Shown here: piece after piece, positions 1 through 9,621 of the stretch
Layout: every line of letters begins with the position of its first letter
Numbering within the stretch: position 1 is the first letter of the stretch
DNA from: Lactobacillus helveticus DSM 20075 = CGMCC 1.1877
Lineage (GTDB): Bacteria; Bacillota; Bacilli; Lactobacillales; Lactobacillaceae
Assembly: GCF_000160855.1 (NCBI RefSeq)
Contig: NZ_GG700757.1
Location: forward strand, 134,062-189,375
Length of the DNA: 55,314 nt
Direction: 5' to 3'
Made by a program: the position numbers and the translations under genes
Notes under the pieces: generated by a model
What the model was told of the DNA's origin: nothing
Databases searched by the model: none
The model's input: only the letters and a program-made list of their open reading frames with translations

Positions 1-16
1 TAATTTTACTTTATCA

Positions 17-1309
17 CTAGACTAAGCCATGGAAAAGACCAATTGCATAATTTGCGGCATCAAAGTCTGCTAAATCTTCTGCTTTTTCGCCTAATCCTAC
101 TAGCTTAACTGGTAAGTTCATTTCATTACGGATAGCCAAAACTACCCCACCTTTAGATGAACCATCTAATTTAGTTAAAACAAGACCTGTCAATTTAGTT
201 GTCTTATCAAAATCTTTAGCTTGAAGCAAAGCATTTTGCCCAGTTGAACCATCAAGAACCAATAATGTTTCAGTTGGTTGATCCGGCAAAAGTTTCTTAA
301 TTATTCTTTGAATCTTTTCCAGCTCAGCCATCAGGTTCTTCTTGTTTTGCAAACGACCAGCAGTATCAACTAACAGATAATCAGCATTTTCCTTAATCGC
401 ACGTTCAGTTGCATCATACACAACAGAAGCAGGATCAGCTTTTTCTTTACCAGTTACTACAGGAACGTCAACACGTTTGCCCCATTCAACTAGTTGTTCA
501 ACGGCACCGGCTCTAAAGGTATCGGCTGCAGCCATAATAACTGACTTACCCTCATCCTTGAAGCGCTTAGCAAGTTTACCAATGGTAGTTGTTTTACCAG
601 CGCCATTAACGCCAACAAACAGATAAACATTTGGTTTATCTTCGGGATGATAAATCAGCTTTTCATCTTCGCTGTTGCCATCCTTGTCATATAGGTCCAC
701 CAGTTTTTCAACGATAACCTTTTTCAGATCATCACGAGATTTAGCATTTTGCAATTTTGCCTCTTCACGTAATTCATCGGTTAGTTGCTCTGCGGTTTCA
801 TAACCTACATCAGATTCAATTAATAAATCTTCCAAGTCATCGAAGAAATCTTCATCAACAGTTCTAAATTTAGCAAAGAAAGCATTGAGGCGGGCACCAA
901 AACCTTTATTGGTTTTTTCTAGTCCCTTTTCATAAAGTTCTTCTTGCGAAAAATCCTCATCTTCTTCTACTTCTTCATTTTCTTCCTCTTCAGTAGTTTC
1001 AGATTCTTGAGGTTCTGTTTCTGCATCCTGTTTTTCTTCAATTTCAGTAGTTTCTTCAGATTCTGGCTCTTCCTCATCCTCTGCTACTTCTTCTGAAGCT
1101 TCAGACTCGTCATCCTCTTTAATAGGTTCTGTTTCTTCCTCTTGCTCAGCAAATTCAGCATTTTCTTCAGGTTGTTCTTCCTGATTAGTTGCCTCACTAT
1201 CTTCTTGTTCTTGCTCTACTTTATCTTGCTTTTCTTGTTCTTCTTTTTTCTCTTCTTCGTCATCTTTTTTACCAAAAAGCGACTTCTTAATTCGATCAAA
1301 TAATCCCAA
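17..1309 (-). CDS. ftsY: Signal recognition particle receptor FtsY
   Basis: Membrane-associated GTPase that receives SRP-ribosome complexes and passes them to the Sec translocon. The C-terminal NG domain is complete: P-loop GVNGAGKTTT near residue 233, then DTAGR and the TKLDG guanine-specificity motif. The first ~125 residues form an unusually long Glu/Asp/Gln-rich acidic A domain, making the protein 430 aa against about 330 in Bacillus subtilis. The start is TTG at 1307-1309, directly next to the smc stop codon, with a GGGGTG stretch inside the smc 3' end as probable ribosome site. It is the last gene of the rnc-smc-ftsY group in this window. Only 16 bases lie beyond its stop, so the next gene cannot be seen. 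Confidence 0.97.
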   Translation of the reverse strand: MGLFDRIKKSLFGKKDDEEEKKEEQEKQDKVEQEQEDSEATNQEEQPEENAEFAEQEEETEPIKEDDESEASEEVAEDEEEPESEETTEIEEKQDAETEPQESETTEEEENEEVEEDEDFSQEELYEKGLEKTNKGFGARLNAFFAKFRTVDEDFFDDLEDLLIESDVGYETAEQLTDELREEAKLQNAKSRDDLKKVIVEKLVDLYDKDGNSEDEKLIYHPEDKPNVYLFVGVNGAGKTTTIGKLAKRFKDEGKSVIMAAADTFRAGAVEQLVEWGKRVDVPVVTGKEKADPASVVYDATERAIKENADYLLVDTAGRLQNKKNLMAELEKIQRIIKKLLPDQPTETLLVLDGSTGQNALLQAKDFDKTTKLTGLVLTKLDGSSKGGVVLAIRNEMNLPVKLVGLGEKAEDLADFDAANYAIGLFHGLV

Positions 1310-4300
1310 TTATTTCACCCCATTTTTATTTTTCATTTCTTTTAATGATACTGATAATACTTGAGATACACCAGATTCTTGCATTACTACACCGTATAAT
1401 TGATCTGCTTGTTTCATTGTCCCTCGTCTGTGAGTAATTACAATAAACTGCGTCTTCAAATCATACTTAAGTAAAAATTGAGCAAATCGAGTTACGTTTG
1501 CATCATCAAGTGCGGCTTCAACCTCATCAAGCAAACAGAATGGTACTGGATTTACCTGCAACATTGCAAATAATAAGGTTATCGCGGTTAATGCACGCTC
1601 ACCACCGGAAAGTAAACTTAAGCGTTGCAATTTCTTACCAGGTGGTTGGGCAATAATTTCAATTCCTGTTTCTAACAAATTATTTGGTTCGGTTAATTCT
1701 AATTTGGCTTTTCCTCCACCAAAAACAAGTGGAAAAATCTTTTTGAAGCTTTCAGCTACAGCTTCAAAGGTTGCCTTAAAGCGACTATTAACTTCTTCAT
1801 CTAATTCATTCATAGATTTTTCGAGATCATCGCGAGCTTTAAGCAAGTCATTTTGTTGACCATTCAAGAAATCATATCGCTTTTTAACGTCTTCATATTC
1901 TTGAATAGAATCCAAATTAACTGGACCAATATCTTCAATTGACATCCGATGCAACTTAACACTTTTGGCCAATTTATCTCGAGTTTCTTGATCATTTTTA
2001 CCTTCAGCTTGAGCAATAGCTGCCTCAAAGGTCAAAGCATAATCATCTCGAAGAGTTTCTAAACGTTGGTCAATTAAACTATTAAACTTTGCAATTTTAA
2101 CAGAATAATCTTCCTGTTCAATGGCCGCATCTTTACGCAAATCATAATTTCTACTAGCTACCTGGTCCAATTGATTAATTTGTGCATCAAGTTGTCCTAA
2201 TTGTGAACTAAGTTCATTCAATCTGTTTTGCAATTCTTCATGCTTTTGCTTAATTTCGGTCTTTTGATTCTTTAAATCGGCATTCTTTTTAGCAGAAAGC
2301 TCTCCGTTTTGATTAAGACTGGCCAACTTTTCCTTTAAATCAGCAGCTTGTTTTTGATTATTATCAATTTGATTTCGCATATCTTTTTCTTGAACGGCCA
2401 AGTTTTCTAACTTATTAGCAAAAACTGCAATTTGTGGATCTAACTTAGATAATTCACTTTGTACACGTTGACTTAAATTATTAAAGTTCTTAATCCGGGA
2501 CTGCAATTCATTCATCCGACTCTTCTTCTCTTTGCCCTGCTTAGATAAAAGAGTCTGTTTATCATTTGCATCTGCAATCTGTTTTTGCAATTCAACTATA
2601 TGATCATTACGCTCCTTTACACGTGATTCGTATAAAGTATTGGCATCTTGTAGCCGCTTAACTTCTTTTTCCTGATTTTGGAAAGAAATAGCTGTTTCAT
2701 TAATCGTTTGATTAATTTCTTGCAAAGAATCATGCAATTCTTGCAATTTTTTGTCTACTTCAACGCTTTGATCGACTAAAGCTTTTAATTGTGCCTGGTC
2801 CTCCTTAAAGGAGCTGGTCAAACTTTTAATTTGTTGTTCTAGTTGATTGATTTCGGTTGCCGTTTGCAAAGGAGAGTTATTACGCAGGTTCTTTTGTCCA
2901 CCAGTCATAGAACCACCCGGTGAGACTACATCCCCGTCTAAAGTAACTATTCGATAACGGCCGATCCGTTGAGAAATTGCCATCGCATTTTCGATCGAAT
3001 CTACAATCACAACGCTGCCTAACAAATAATTAATTGCTGCAGTAATATTATGATCTGTCTTGCTTTCTACCAAATCACTGGCAATTCCCTTAAATCCATT
3101 GAAGGACTTCAAGATCGTTACTGTCGATTGGGGAATTGTATATTGACGTAAGCCGTCTAATGGCAAAAAAGTAGCACGACCAGCTCTGCTGCGCTTCAAT
3201 TGATTAATTGCATTCTTAGCACTGTTGCGGCTATCTGTAATCAAATCTTGAACGCCACCACCAAGTGCTGTAGTCATCGCTGCTTCCAGTTCAGCTGGGA
3301 AAGTAAGCAATTCCCCTACAACACCAATTACGCCAGGAAAATCACTTAAGTGATTTAAGACATTACGAACACCGTAGTAATAACCCTCGTGACGTTTTTG
3401 AATGTTAATTAAAGCTTCATGACGTGCTTCAATTTTTTCCAATTTATTACGTTCATCATTAACTGTTTCTTGCAGACGTCTGATTTGTTCATTCAATTCC
3501 TTGCTTTGATCATTAATCTCAGCAAAAGCAGTATTTTTATCCTTACGCTTAGCAGTTAAATTCTTGCCTTCAGTTCGCAGCTTTTCCAATTCTGCTTTGG
3601 CTTCAGTCAACTGCTTAGCCACATCATTGCTTTGATAAGTGGTGTCAGCCTTGCTACGTTTTAATTCAGTATTTAAATTAATAACTTGATTATTAACTGC
3701 AGCTTGGTCTTGCAATAATTGAATATAGTCGTTACGACAATCTTCTAGTTTTTTATTTAATTCTTCTGGATTTTCGCTTAATTCTCCGGTCAGCTTATCT
3801 CGCTTTTTTTGTAAGACTGCTTGTTGTTTTTTTAGACTAGCTTGATCTTTTTGCAAATTATCTAATTGAGCATTTAGTTCAACTAAACTCTTCTTCAAGG
3901 TTTCAACTTGATTTTGATATTCAATCTTAGTAGCATCATCAAACTGACGTGATTGTTCTGCCATTTGCAAATTGGCATTCAGATCAGACAATTGCTGCCC
4001 TAGCTTCAACAATTCATTTTGAACTTTTTCTCGTTCATCACGAATTTCTTGATATTCTGCACGCTTCTTAGAAACGGCATCTTGAGATTCCTTTACTTCA
4101 GCGTCTAATTTTGATAATAAGATTTTATTTTTATCAGCTGATTTTTGTACATCCTCTTTTTGCTTATTGATATCTTCAATTTCAAATGCTAATAAGCTTT
4201 TTAATTCTTTATCCAAACCAGCCTTTTGAAACTTGTATTCTTTAGCTAATGAACTTTGTTCATGAAGTGGCTCTAACCGGCCCTCAAGTTCCTTTACTAA

Positions 4301-4879
4301 GTCATTGATTCGAATCAAGTTATCCTGCGTCTTTTTAAGCTGGCCCTGTGCAGCTTCTTTTTGTTGTTTAAAGTGAAGTACGCCTGCAGCTTCTTCAAAG
4401 ATCACACGGCGTTGTTCTGGACGAGAATTTAGAATTTGATCAACTCGTCCCTGTGAGATAATCGCCAAACTATTTTGTGATATACCCGAATCAAGAAAAA
4501 GAGTTCGTACATCCCGCATTCGCACTTGCTGTCCATTAATCAAAAACTCACTATCACCAGAACGCAAAATCTTTCTAGTAATTGAAACTTCATCCGCATC
4601 AAATGCTAATTCACGTTTTTGATTGTCAAAAATTAAGGTAACTTCAGCTTTATTTAGTGGTTTACGATACTGACTTCCAGCAAAAATGACGTCCTTCATG
4701 TTCATTCCACGAAGAGACTTAGCACTGGCTTCACCCATTACCCAACGAATAGCTTCAGTAATATTACTCTTACCACTACCATTAGGACCAACAATACCAG
4801 TTATTCCATCATTAAAATGAATGGTTGTTCTGTCAGCAAATGATTTAAAACCATCGAGCACTAATTCTGTTAATGGCAC
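1310..4879 (-). CDS. smc: Chromosome segregation ATPase SMC
   Basis: Structural maintenance of chromosomes protein; with ScpA and ScpB it forms bacterial condensin. At 1189 aa it has the family length. Visible parts are the N-terminal Walker A GPNGSGKSN near residue 32, long Glu/Lys/Gln-rich coiled coils, a globular hinge at about residues 510-640 (VIGVVGELL and the ALGGGVQDLI region), and the C-terminal signature LSGGERALTA followed by Walker B DEVEAALDD. The start codon is GTG at 4877-4879, with AAGGGG about 11 bases upstream. It lies 15 bases after rnc and abuts ftsY, so the three are almost certainly co-transcribed. Confidence 0.98.
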   Translation of the reverse strand: MPLTELVLDGFKSFADRTTIHFNDGITGIVGPNGSGKSNITEAIRWVMGEASAKSLRGMNMKDVIFAGSQYRKPLNKAEVTLIFDNQKRELAFDADEVSITRKILRSGDSEFLINGQQVRMRDVRTLFLDSGISQNSLAIISQGRVDQILNSRPEQRRVIFEEAAGVLHFKQQKEAAQGQLKKTQDNLIRINDLVKELEGRLEPLHEQSSLAKEYKFQKAGLDKELKSLLAFEIEDINKQKEDVQKSADKNKILLSKLDAEVKESQDAVSKKRAEYQEIRDEREKVQNELLKLGQQLSDLNANLQMAEQSRQFDDATKIEYQNQVETLKKSLVELNAQLDNLQKDQASLKKQQAVLQKKRDKLTGELSENPEELNKKLEDCRNDYIQLLQDQAAVNNQVINLNTELKRSKADTTYQSNDVAKQLTEAKAELEKLRTEGKNLTAKRKDKNTAFAEINDQSKELNEQIRRLQETVNDERNKLEKIEARHEALINIQKRHEGYYYGVRNVLNHLSDFPGVIGVVGELLTFPAELEAAMTTALGGGVQDLITDSRNSAKNAINQLKRSRAGRATFLPLDGLRQYTIPQSTVTILKSFNGFKGIASDLVESKTDHNITAAINYLLGSVVIVDSIENAMAISQRIGRYRIVTLDGDVVSPGGSMTGGQKNLRNNSPLQTATEINQLEQQIKSLTSSFKEDQAQLKALVDQSVEVDKKLQELHDSLQEINQTINETAISFQNQEKEVKRLQDANTLYESRVKERNDHIVELQKQIADANDKQTLLSKQGKEKKSRMNELQSRIKNFNNLSQRVQSELSKLDPQIAVFANKLENLAVQEKDMRNQIDNNQKQAADLKEKLASLNQNGELSAKKNADLKNQKTEIKQKHEELQNRLNELSSQLGQLDAQINQLDQVASRNYDLRKDAAIEQEDYSVKIAKFNSLIDQRLETLRDDYALTFEAAIAQAEGKNDQETRDKLAKSVKLHRMSIEDIGPVNLDSIQEYEDVKKRYDFLNGQQNDLLKARDDLEKSMNELDEEVNSRFKATFEAVAESFKKIFPLVFGGGKAKLELTEPNNLLETGIEIIAQPPGKKLQRLSLLSGGERALTAITLLFAMLQVNPVPFCLLDEVEAALDDANVTRFAQFLLKYDLKTQFIVITHRRGTMKQADQLYGVVMQESGVSQVLSVSLKEMKNKNGVK

Positions 4880-4894
4880 CTTTTAAAAATCCCC

Positions 4895-5581
4895 TTACTC
4901 TAATTTTTGTAAAGCTGCTTTAGCGGCTTGTTGTTCTGCAGCTTTCTTATTATGACCTTCACCTTGTGTTTGAACTTGATCATTGATCTTTAGCTCAACC
5001 ACAAAGTGTGGTGGCAATTGTGATTCGCTAATGACTGAATATTCAATATTGACAGGTCCGTTTTGTTGCAACAATTCCTGCAAATCAGTCTTATAATCAC
5101 GTGAGTCATCAAATTCACCCTTATCAATTAATGGATAAACGGTTAAATGTAAGAAATGTTGGACCGCTGGCATCCCTTGATCTAGGAATAATGCACCATT
5201 AAATGCTTCAAAAACATCTTCCAATAAAGTTTTACGCTTACGTGCACCAGCTTTTTCTTCACCATTTCCTAAGTGAATTTCATTTTGAAAACCACATTCA
5301 ATCGCAAATTCAGAGAACCCTTCAGTTCTAACAATGTTAGATCTTAATCGGGTTAATTCGCCTTCATTCAATTTAGGATAATGACGGTACAAATAATCAG
5401 AAACAGCTAATTCAAGAACAGCATCACCTAAGAATTCCAATTTTTCATAATCACGAATCCCATCATTAGGATGTTCATTCGAATATGAAGAATGTGTAAA
5501 TGCTTCTTCTAATAGTTTTTCATTATTAAATTCAATACTATATTCGTCTTTTAATTTTTTTAAAAATTTTGTACTTACCAT
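4895..5581 (-). CDS. rnc: Ribonuclease III
   Basis: Double-strand-specific endoribonuclease for rRNA processing and mRNA turnover. The catalytic domain shows HSSYSNE, the signature YEKLEFLGDAVLEL and the second acidic motif LLEDVFEAFNGALF, all with metal-binding acidic residues present. The C-terminal third is a dsRNA-binding domain ending in HNKKAAEQQAAKAAL. Length (228 aa) is typical. ATG start with AAGGGG upstream. It has its own promoter (5607-5636) because the opp cluster now separates it from acpP, its usual upstream neighbour in Firmicutes. Confidence 0.97.
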   Translation of the reverse strand: MVSTKFLKKLKDEYSIEFNNEKLLEEAFTHSSYSNEHPNDGIRDYEKLEFLGDAVLELAVSDYLYRHYPKLNEGELTRLRSNIVRTEGFSEFAIECGFQNEIHLGNGEEKAGARKRKTLLEDVFEAFNGALFLDQGMPAVQHFLHLTVYPLIDKGEFDDSRDYKTDLQELLQQNGPVNIEYSVISESQLPPHFVVELKINDQVQTQGEGHNKKAAEQQAAKAALQKLE

Positions 5582-5606
5582 AAAATTACCCCTTTTATAC
5601 CTTTAA

Positions 5607-5636
5607 ATTATACCAGTTTTAGTACTATATTTTGAA
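5607..5636 (-). promoter_or_regulatory. Probable promoter of rnc-smc-ftsY
   Basis: Read on the minus strand, -35 TTCAAA (5631-5636) and -10 TATAAT (5607-5612) are 18 bases apart, about 25 bases upstream of the rnc start and just downstream of the terminator at 5641-5671. The -10 is perfect and the -35 only moderate. Confidence 0.6.
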
Positions 5637-5640
5637 TGCA

Positions 5641-5671
5641 AAAAAGCCGCTTCTAAAATTAGAAGTGACTT
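5641..5671 (-). terminator. Intrinsic terminator after the second oppA
   Basis: On the minus strand, arms AGTC and CTTCT (one mismatch between them) pair with AGAAG and GGCT around an AATTTT loop, followed by six T. It closes the oppA2 unit before the rnc promoter. Confidence 0.8.
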
Positions 5672-5690
5672 TTCATCTTTAAGCCTACTT

Positions 5691-7451
5691 TTACTTAGTG
5701 TAAGCAACGTTGTACCAGTTAGGGAAGCCATTACCCATAGAAGCTGATGGCTTAAGTGAGTAACCTGAAAGCTTCTTGTTAACTACAGTAATTTCATAAT
5801 TATTAGATACTGGAAGTACGTATGCTTCATCGTCCATGTACTTTTGCCATTCATGGAAATTGTCAATACGGTACTTGTGATTGAAGGCTTTTTGCGAATC
5901 CATTTCATCAAGAAGCTGTGTATTCTTCTTAGTTACGAAACGTGAATAGTTCATTGGTGACTTTTCACCGTAAAGGTCGTTTGGTGAAGGTTCACTTGAA
6001 AGTGACCATGCACCGATAAACATATCTACTGATGGATCATCATTTTTGATCTTATCGTAGAATGAATTAAATTCGATTAACCGACCACCAGTCAACTTAA
6101 CGTTCAAGCCCATCTTCTTCCATTGTTGAATGTAGTTTTGAATGATTGGTTCTTGATTTGAACTACCAGTCATAGCTGCAAGACGGATAGTTAAAGGCTT
6201 GCCGTTAGGTTGTACGCGGTACTTGCCCTTCTTCTTAAATCCTGCCTTATCCAAAATTTCGTTACCCTTCTTAAGATTGTAAGTGTAACCCTTAACATTC
6301 TTATCGAAGTAATCACCAAATTGCTTAGGAATTAAAGTAGGAACTCTAAAGCTTAAGCCGTATGAGTAACGCTTGGCAACTTGGTTGACATTCATACCAT
6401 AACCAATTGCTTGACGAAGAGCTTTGTGGTTCATCTTGGCATGTGGATTCATGACGTTTCTGCCATTTTCCCACTTACCAACCTTAAAGCCAAGGTAACT
6501 GTATGAAAGTGGAACTTGGGCAATAAAGTTTACGCCTTTAGTATTCTTAATGTTTGTCCATTGTGAGTTGATAACCTTGATAACATCAAACTTGTTTGAC
6601 TTAATACTTTGGGCAACTGAGTTAGGATTAATTACACTAGCAACAATCTTGTTAAGCTTTGGTTTACCCTTGTAATAGTATTCGTTTGGAACCCAAGTAG
6701 TTAATTGACCACGAACAAGTTTTTGCAACTTGTATGGGCCATAGAACATAGGTCTCTTACGGATCTTATCACTGGACATTAAATATTTGAATTTAACATC
6801 TTTTAAGTAATGGTATGGAGCAGCTGCTTCCCAAATATAACCGTTATTACTGGTATTCATACCTGGTCTCATAGTCTTGAAGTGAAGAACAGCCTTACGA
6901 CCATTTTCACCATCTGGCATTTCAAAACCTGAAATAGTATCTGCCTTACCCTCGTGGTATTCTTCCAAGCCTTCAAGATCAGCTAAACTTGAAGTATAAC
7001 GTTGTGATTTAGATTCTTTATTAGCAATAATTTCATAGGCATATTCATAATCTTTGGCAGTTACTTGCTTACCATCAGACCACTTAACGCCCCTCTTGAT
7101 TTCAACAGTGCCAGTCTTAGCCCTTTGATCAACCTTGATGGTAGCTGCACCCTTGTTGTTGAATACATAGTGATCATCAGTACCAAAAAGACTTTCTGCA
7201 CCATATTGCATTACTTCAGTATCAGTTGCTGAAGTTGAAAGTTCATCATTAAAAATACTAGTAAATGGTGTATCAGTTTCAATCGCAACCTTTACTGTAC
7301 CACCATTTTTAGTAGCTTTGGTTGAAACAGCTTGACTAAATTTAGCAGCGCTAGAAGCTTCATTGGCATTAGAACCTAATTTACCACAGGCTGCTAATGT
7401 AAGTGCTGCACCTGAAAGCAGCGTAATCCCAGCAAAAAGTTTTGCCTTTTT
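5691..7451 (-). pseudogene. Second oligopeptide-binding lipoprotein OppA, start codon lost
   Basis: Solute-binding protein of the OppA/SBP_bac_5 family, closely similar along its length to the intact OppA encoded at 7666-9417 (for example KRGVKWSDGKQVTAKDYEYAYEI and SSEPSPNDLYGEK segments). The open frame runs from 7451 and encodes a lipoprotein signal with lipobox LAAC, but no ATG, GTG or TTG occurs in it until the ATG at 7211, which would delete the signal peptide, the lipid-anchoring Cys and ~80 residues. Two in-frame TAA codons (7452-7457) close it upstream. A GGAGG site sits where a start should follow, but the bases there read ATA with an out-of-frame A run. A soluble 506-aa product from 7211 would not be exported. 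The damage may be real or a sequencing error. Confidence 0.75.
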
Positions 7452-7495
7452 TATTAGTAAAAATCCTCCATAACTTGAGGCAAGTTGACCTCCTC

Positions 7496-7524
7496 ATATT
7501 AGCACTATTACAAAAAAGTTACAA
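7496..7524 (-). promoter_or_regulatory. Probable promoter of the second oppA
   Basis: On the minus strand, -35 TTGTAA (7519-7524) and -10 TAATAT (7496-7501) with 17-base spacing. Two GGAGG ribosome-site-like stretches follow. The first precedes a short TTG-started leader reading frame (7482-7484) that is in frame with the lipoprotein but ends at the tandem TAA. Confidence 0.55.
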
Positions 7525-7531
7525 TGGAATT

Positions 7532-7565
7532 AAAAAACAGGTATCCCATTTTGAGATACCTGTTT
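7532..7565 (-). terminator. Intrinsic terminator after oppA
   Basis: An 11-bp perfect stem, AAACAGGTATC (7535-7545) with GATACCTGTTT (7555-7565), followed on the minus strand by a T run (plus-strand A run from 7532). It lies 100 bases past the oppA stop codon. Confidence 0.85.
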
Positions 7566-7665
7566 CCTTGTGTTAGTTATTAGATTTTAATATGAAAGTC
7601 TAGATAAAGAATTATTTATGTTTAGAGTTTGGAGAATAGTTTTACTAATGATTAAAATAATGGTC

Positions 7666-9417
7666 TTACTTAGCGTAACCAACCTTGTACCATAATGAGT
7701 TACCATCTGAAGGTTTAAGTGAGTAACCTGTGATCTTGCTGTTAACTGCCGTAATTGCGTAACTGTTAGTAGTAGGAACAACGTAAGCTTCGTCATTCAT
7801 GTACTTTTGCCATTCATGGAACTTGTCAACACGGTACTTGTGATTGAAGGCTTTTTGTGAGTCCATTTCAGCAAGAAGCTGTGTATTCTTCTTGGTTACG
7901 AAACGAGTAAAGTTGAATGGTGCCTTTTCGTTGTAAAGGTCGTTTGGTGAAGGTTCACTTGAAAGTGACCATGCAGCCATGAAGACATCAACATCCTTAG
8001 CATCGTTTTGAATCTTGTCATAGAATGAGTTGAATTCGATTAAACGACCAGTAGTTAACTTAACGTTCAAACCAATCTTCTTCCATTGTTGGATGTAGTT
8101 TCTGGTGATTGGTTCTAGGGTTGAGTTACCAGCCATAGCTGCAAGATTGATAGTTAATGGTTTGCCGTTAGGTTGTACACGGTAAGTACCCTTCTTCTTG
8201 TAACCAGCCTTGTCAAGCAATTGGTTAGCCTTCTTAAGGTTGTAGCTATAGCCCTTAACATTCTTGTTAAAGTAGTCACCAAATTGTTCAGGAATTAAAG
8301 TTGGTACTCTGAAGGATAAGCCATGAGTATAACGCTTAGTAACAGCATCAATATTCATTGCATAAGCCATAGCTTGACGTAATGACTTGTTGTTCATCTT
8401 GGCCTTAGGATCCATGACATTTCTGCCATCCTTCCACTTACCAACCTTAAAGCCCATGTAACTGTATGCTAGAGGAACTTTAGCAACGAAGTTTACACCT
8501 TTAGTATTCTTAACTTGGTCCCATTGTGAGTTAACTACGTCAGCAATGTCAAACTTGTGACTCTTAATAGCTTGTGAAGCTGAGTTAGGGTTAACAACAC
8601 TAATTGTAATCTTATCAAGCTTTGGAGTACCTCTCCAGTAGTACTTGTTAGGAACCCAAGTTACTGATTGACCACGAACAATCTTACTAATCTTGTATGG
8701 ACCAAAGAAGATAGGATTCTTACGTACAGCATCTGAAGATTGCAACTTATCAAATGGGATGTTCTTCAATTGGTGATATGGACTAGCTGATTCAAGGAAG
8801 TAACCGTTACCTGATTGAAGCATACCAGGTTTCATTTCCTTAAAATGAATTACAACTTTACGACCATTTTCACCGTCTGGCATTTCAATACCGGAAATAG
8901 TCTTAGACTTACCATCATGGTAATCAGTTAAACCAACAATGTCTTGAAGTGAAGCAGTATAACGTTGTGACTTACTGCCTTTGTTAGCCATGATTTCGTA
9001 TTCGTATTCAACGTCTTTAGCAGTTACTTGCTTACCGTCTGACCACTTAACGCCCTTCTTAACTTCAATAGTGACAGTCTTAGCTTTACGGTCAAGCTTA
9101 AAAGTTGCAGGACCCTTGTTATTAATCTTATAGCTATCATCAGTATCAAATAATGATTCGTTACCGAATTGAGCTACAGTACTATCAATTGCACTATTGG
9201 CTAATTCGTTGTTAAAGATACCAGTAAATGGGGTATCAGTTTCAAGTGCGTAAGATAAAGTACCACCCTTTTTAACAGCCTTCTTTGGTGTTTGTTGTGG
9301 GAACTTCTTAGCGTCGTTAGCGCCCGCATTATCATTACTCTTTTGACCACAGGCTGCTAAAGTTAAAACAGCACCTGTAACCAATCCGATTGATCCTAAA
9401 AGTTGTGTTTTCTTCAT
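7666..9417 (-). CDS. oppA: Oligopeptide ABC transporter substrate-binding lipoprotein OppA
   Basis: Extracellular peptide-binding component of the Opp importer, tethered to the membrane by lipid. The 583-aa product opens with a Lys-containing signal peptide and lipobox (LTLAACGQ, Cys near residue 23), followed by the SBP_bac_5 fold, including KKGVKWSDGKQVTAKDVEYEYE. Start ATG at 9417, with GGAGG nine bases upstream. It lies downstream of oppDFBC but has its own terminator-flanked unit and promoter (9478-9505). This fits the usual need for excess binding protein over permease. A damaged paralogue follows at 5691-7451. Confidence 0.96.
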   Translation of the reverse strand: MKKTQLLGSIGLVTGAVLTLAACGQKSNDNAGANDAKKFPQQTPKKAVKKGGTLSYALETDTPFTGIFNNELANSAIDSTVAQFGNESLFDTDDSYKINNKGPATFKLDRKAKTVTIEVKKGVKWSDGKQVTAKDVEYEYEIMANKGSKSQRYTASLQDIVGLTDYHDGKSKTISGIEMPDGENGRKVVIHFKEMKPGMLQSGNGYFLESASPYHQLKNIPFDKLQSSDAVRKNPIFFGPYKISKIVRGQSVTWVPNKYYWRGTPKLDKITISVVNPNSASQAIKSHKFDIADVVNSQWDQVKNTKGVNFVAKVPLAYSYMGFKVGKWKDGRNVMDPKAKMNNKSLRQAMAYAMNIDAVTKRYTHGLSFRVPTLIPEQFGDYFNKNVKGYSYNLKKANQLLDKAGYKKKGTYRVQPNGKPLTINLAAMAGNSTLEPITRNYIQQWKKIGLNVKLTTGRLIEFNSFYDKIQNDAKDVDVFMAAWSLSSEPSPNDLYNEKAPFNFTRFVTKKNTQLLAEMDSQKAFNHKYRVDKFHEWQKYMNDEAYVVPTTNSYAITAVNSKITGYSLKPSDGNSLWYKVGYAK

Positions 9418-9477
9418 ACTTATATGCCTCCATATTCAGCTTATTATTTCTGTTTTGGGAATCAAGTTGCTAATTAA

Positions 9478-9505
9478 ATAATACCATGTTTTATTAATTT
9501 TTCAA
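9478..9505 (-). promoter_or_regulatory. Probable promoter of oppA
   Basis: On the minus strand, -35 TTGAAA (9500-9505), 16-base spacer, -10 TATTAT (9478-9483), about 60 bases upstream of the oppA start and downstream of the oppC terminator. It allows independent expression of the binding protein. Confidence 0.65.
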
Positions 9506-9563
9506 TATTTTTATGAAAATAATTTTAATTTTGAGTTAATCGCATAACTTTATTATTATGGAA

Positions 9564-9602
9564 TTAAAACAAAACAGCTCTATCAAGCGACAGAGCTGTT
9601 TT
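9564..9602 (-). terminator. Intrinsic terminator after oppC
   Basis: A 10-bp perfect stem, AAAACAGCTC (9571-9580) and GAGCTGTTTT (9593-9602), with a TTTTGTTTT tail on the minus strand. It separates oppDFBC from oppA. Confidence 0.85.
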
Positions 9603-9621
9603 TAATGATTTTATTAATTTA

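Noticed and set aside
5691..9417. Duplicate oppA as part of an insertion sequence
   Set aside because: No transposase, terminal inverted repeats or target duplications are visible; tandem paralogues explain it.
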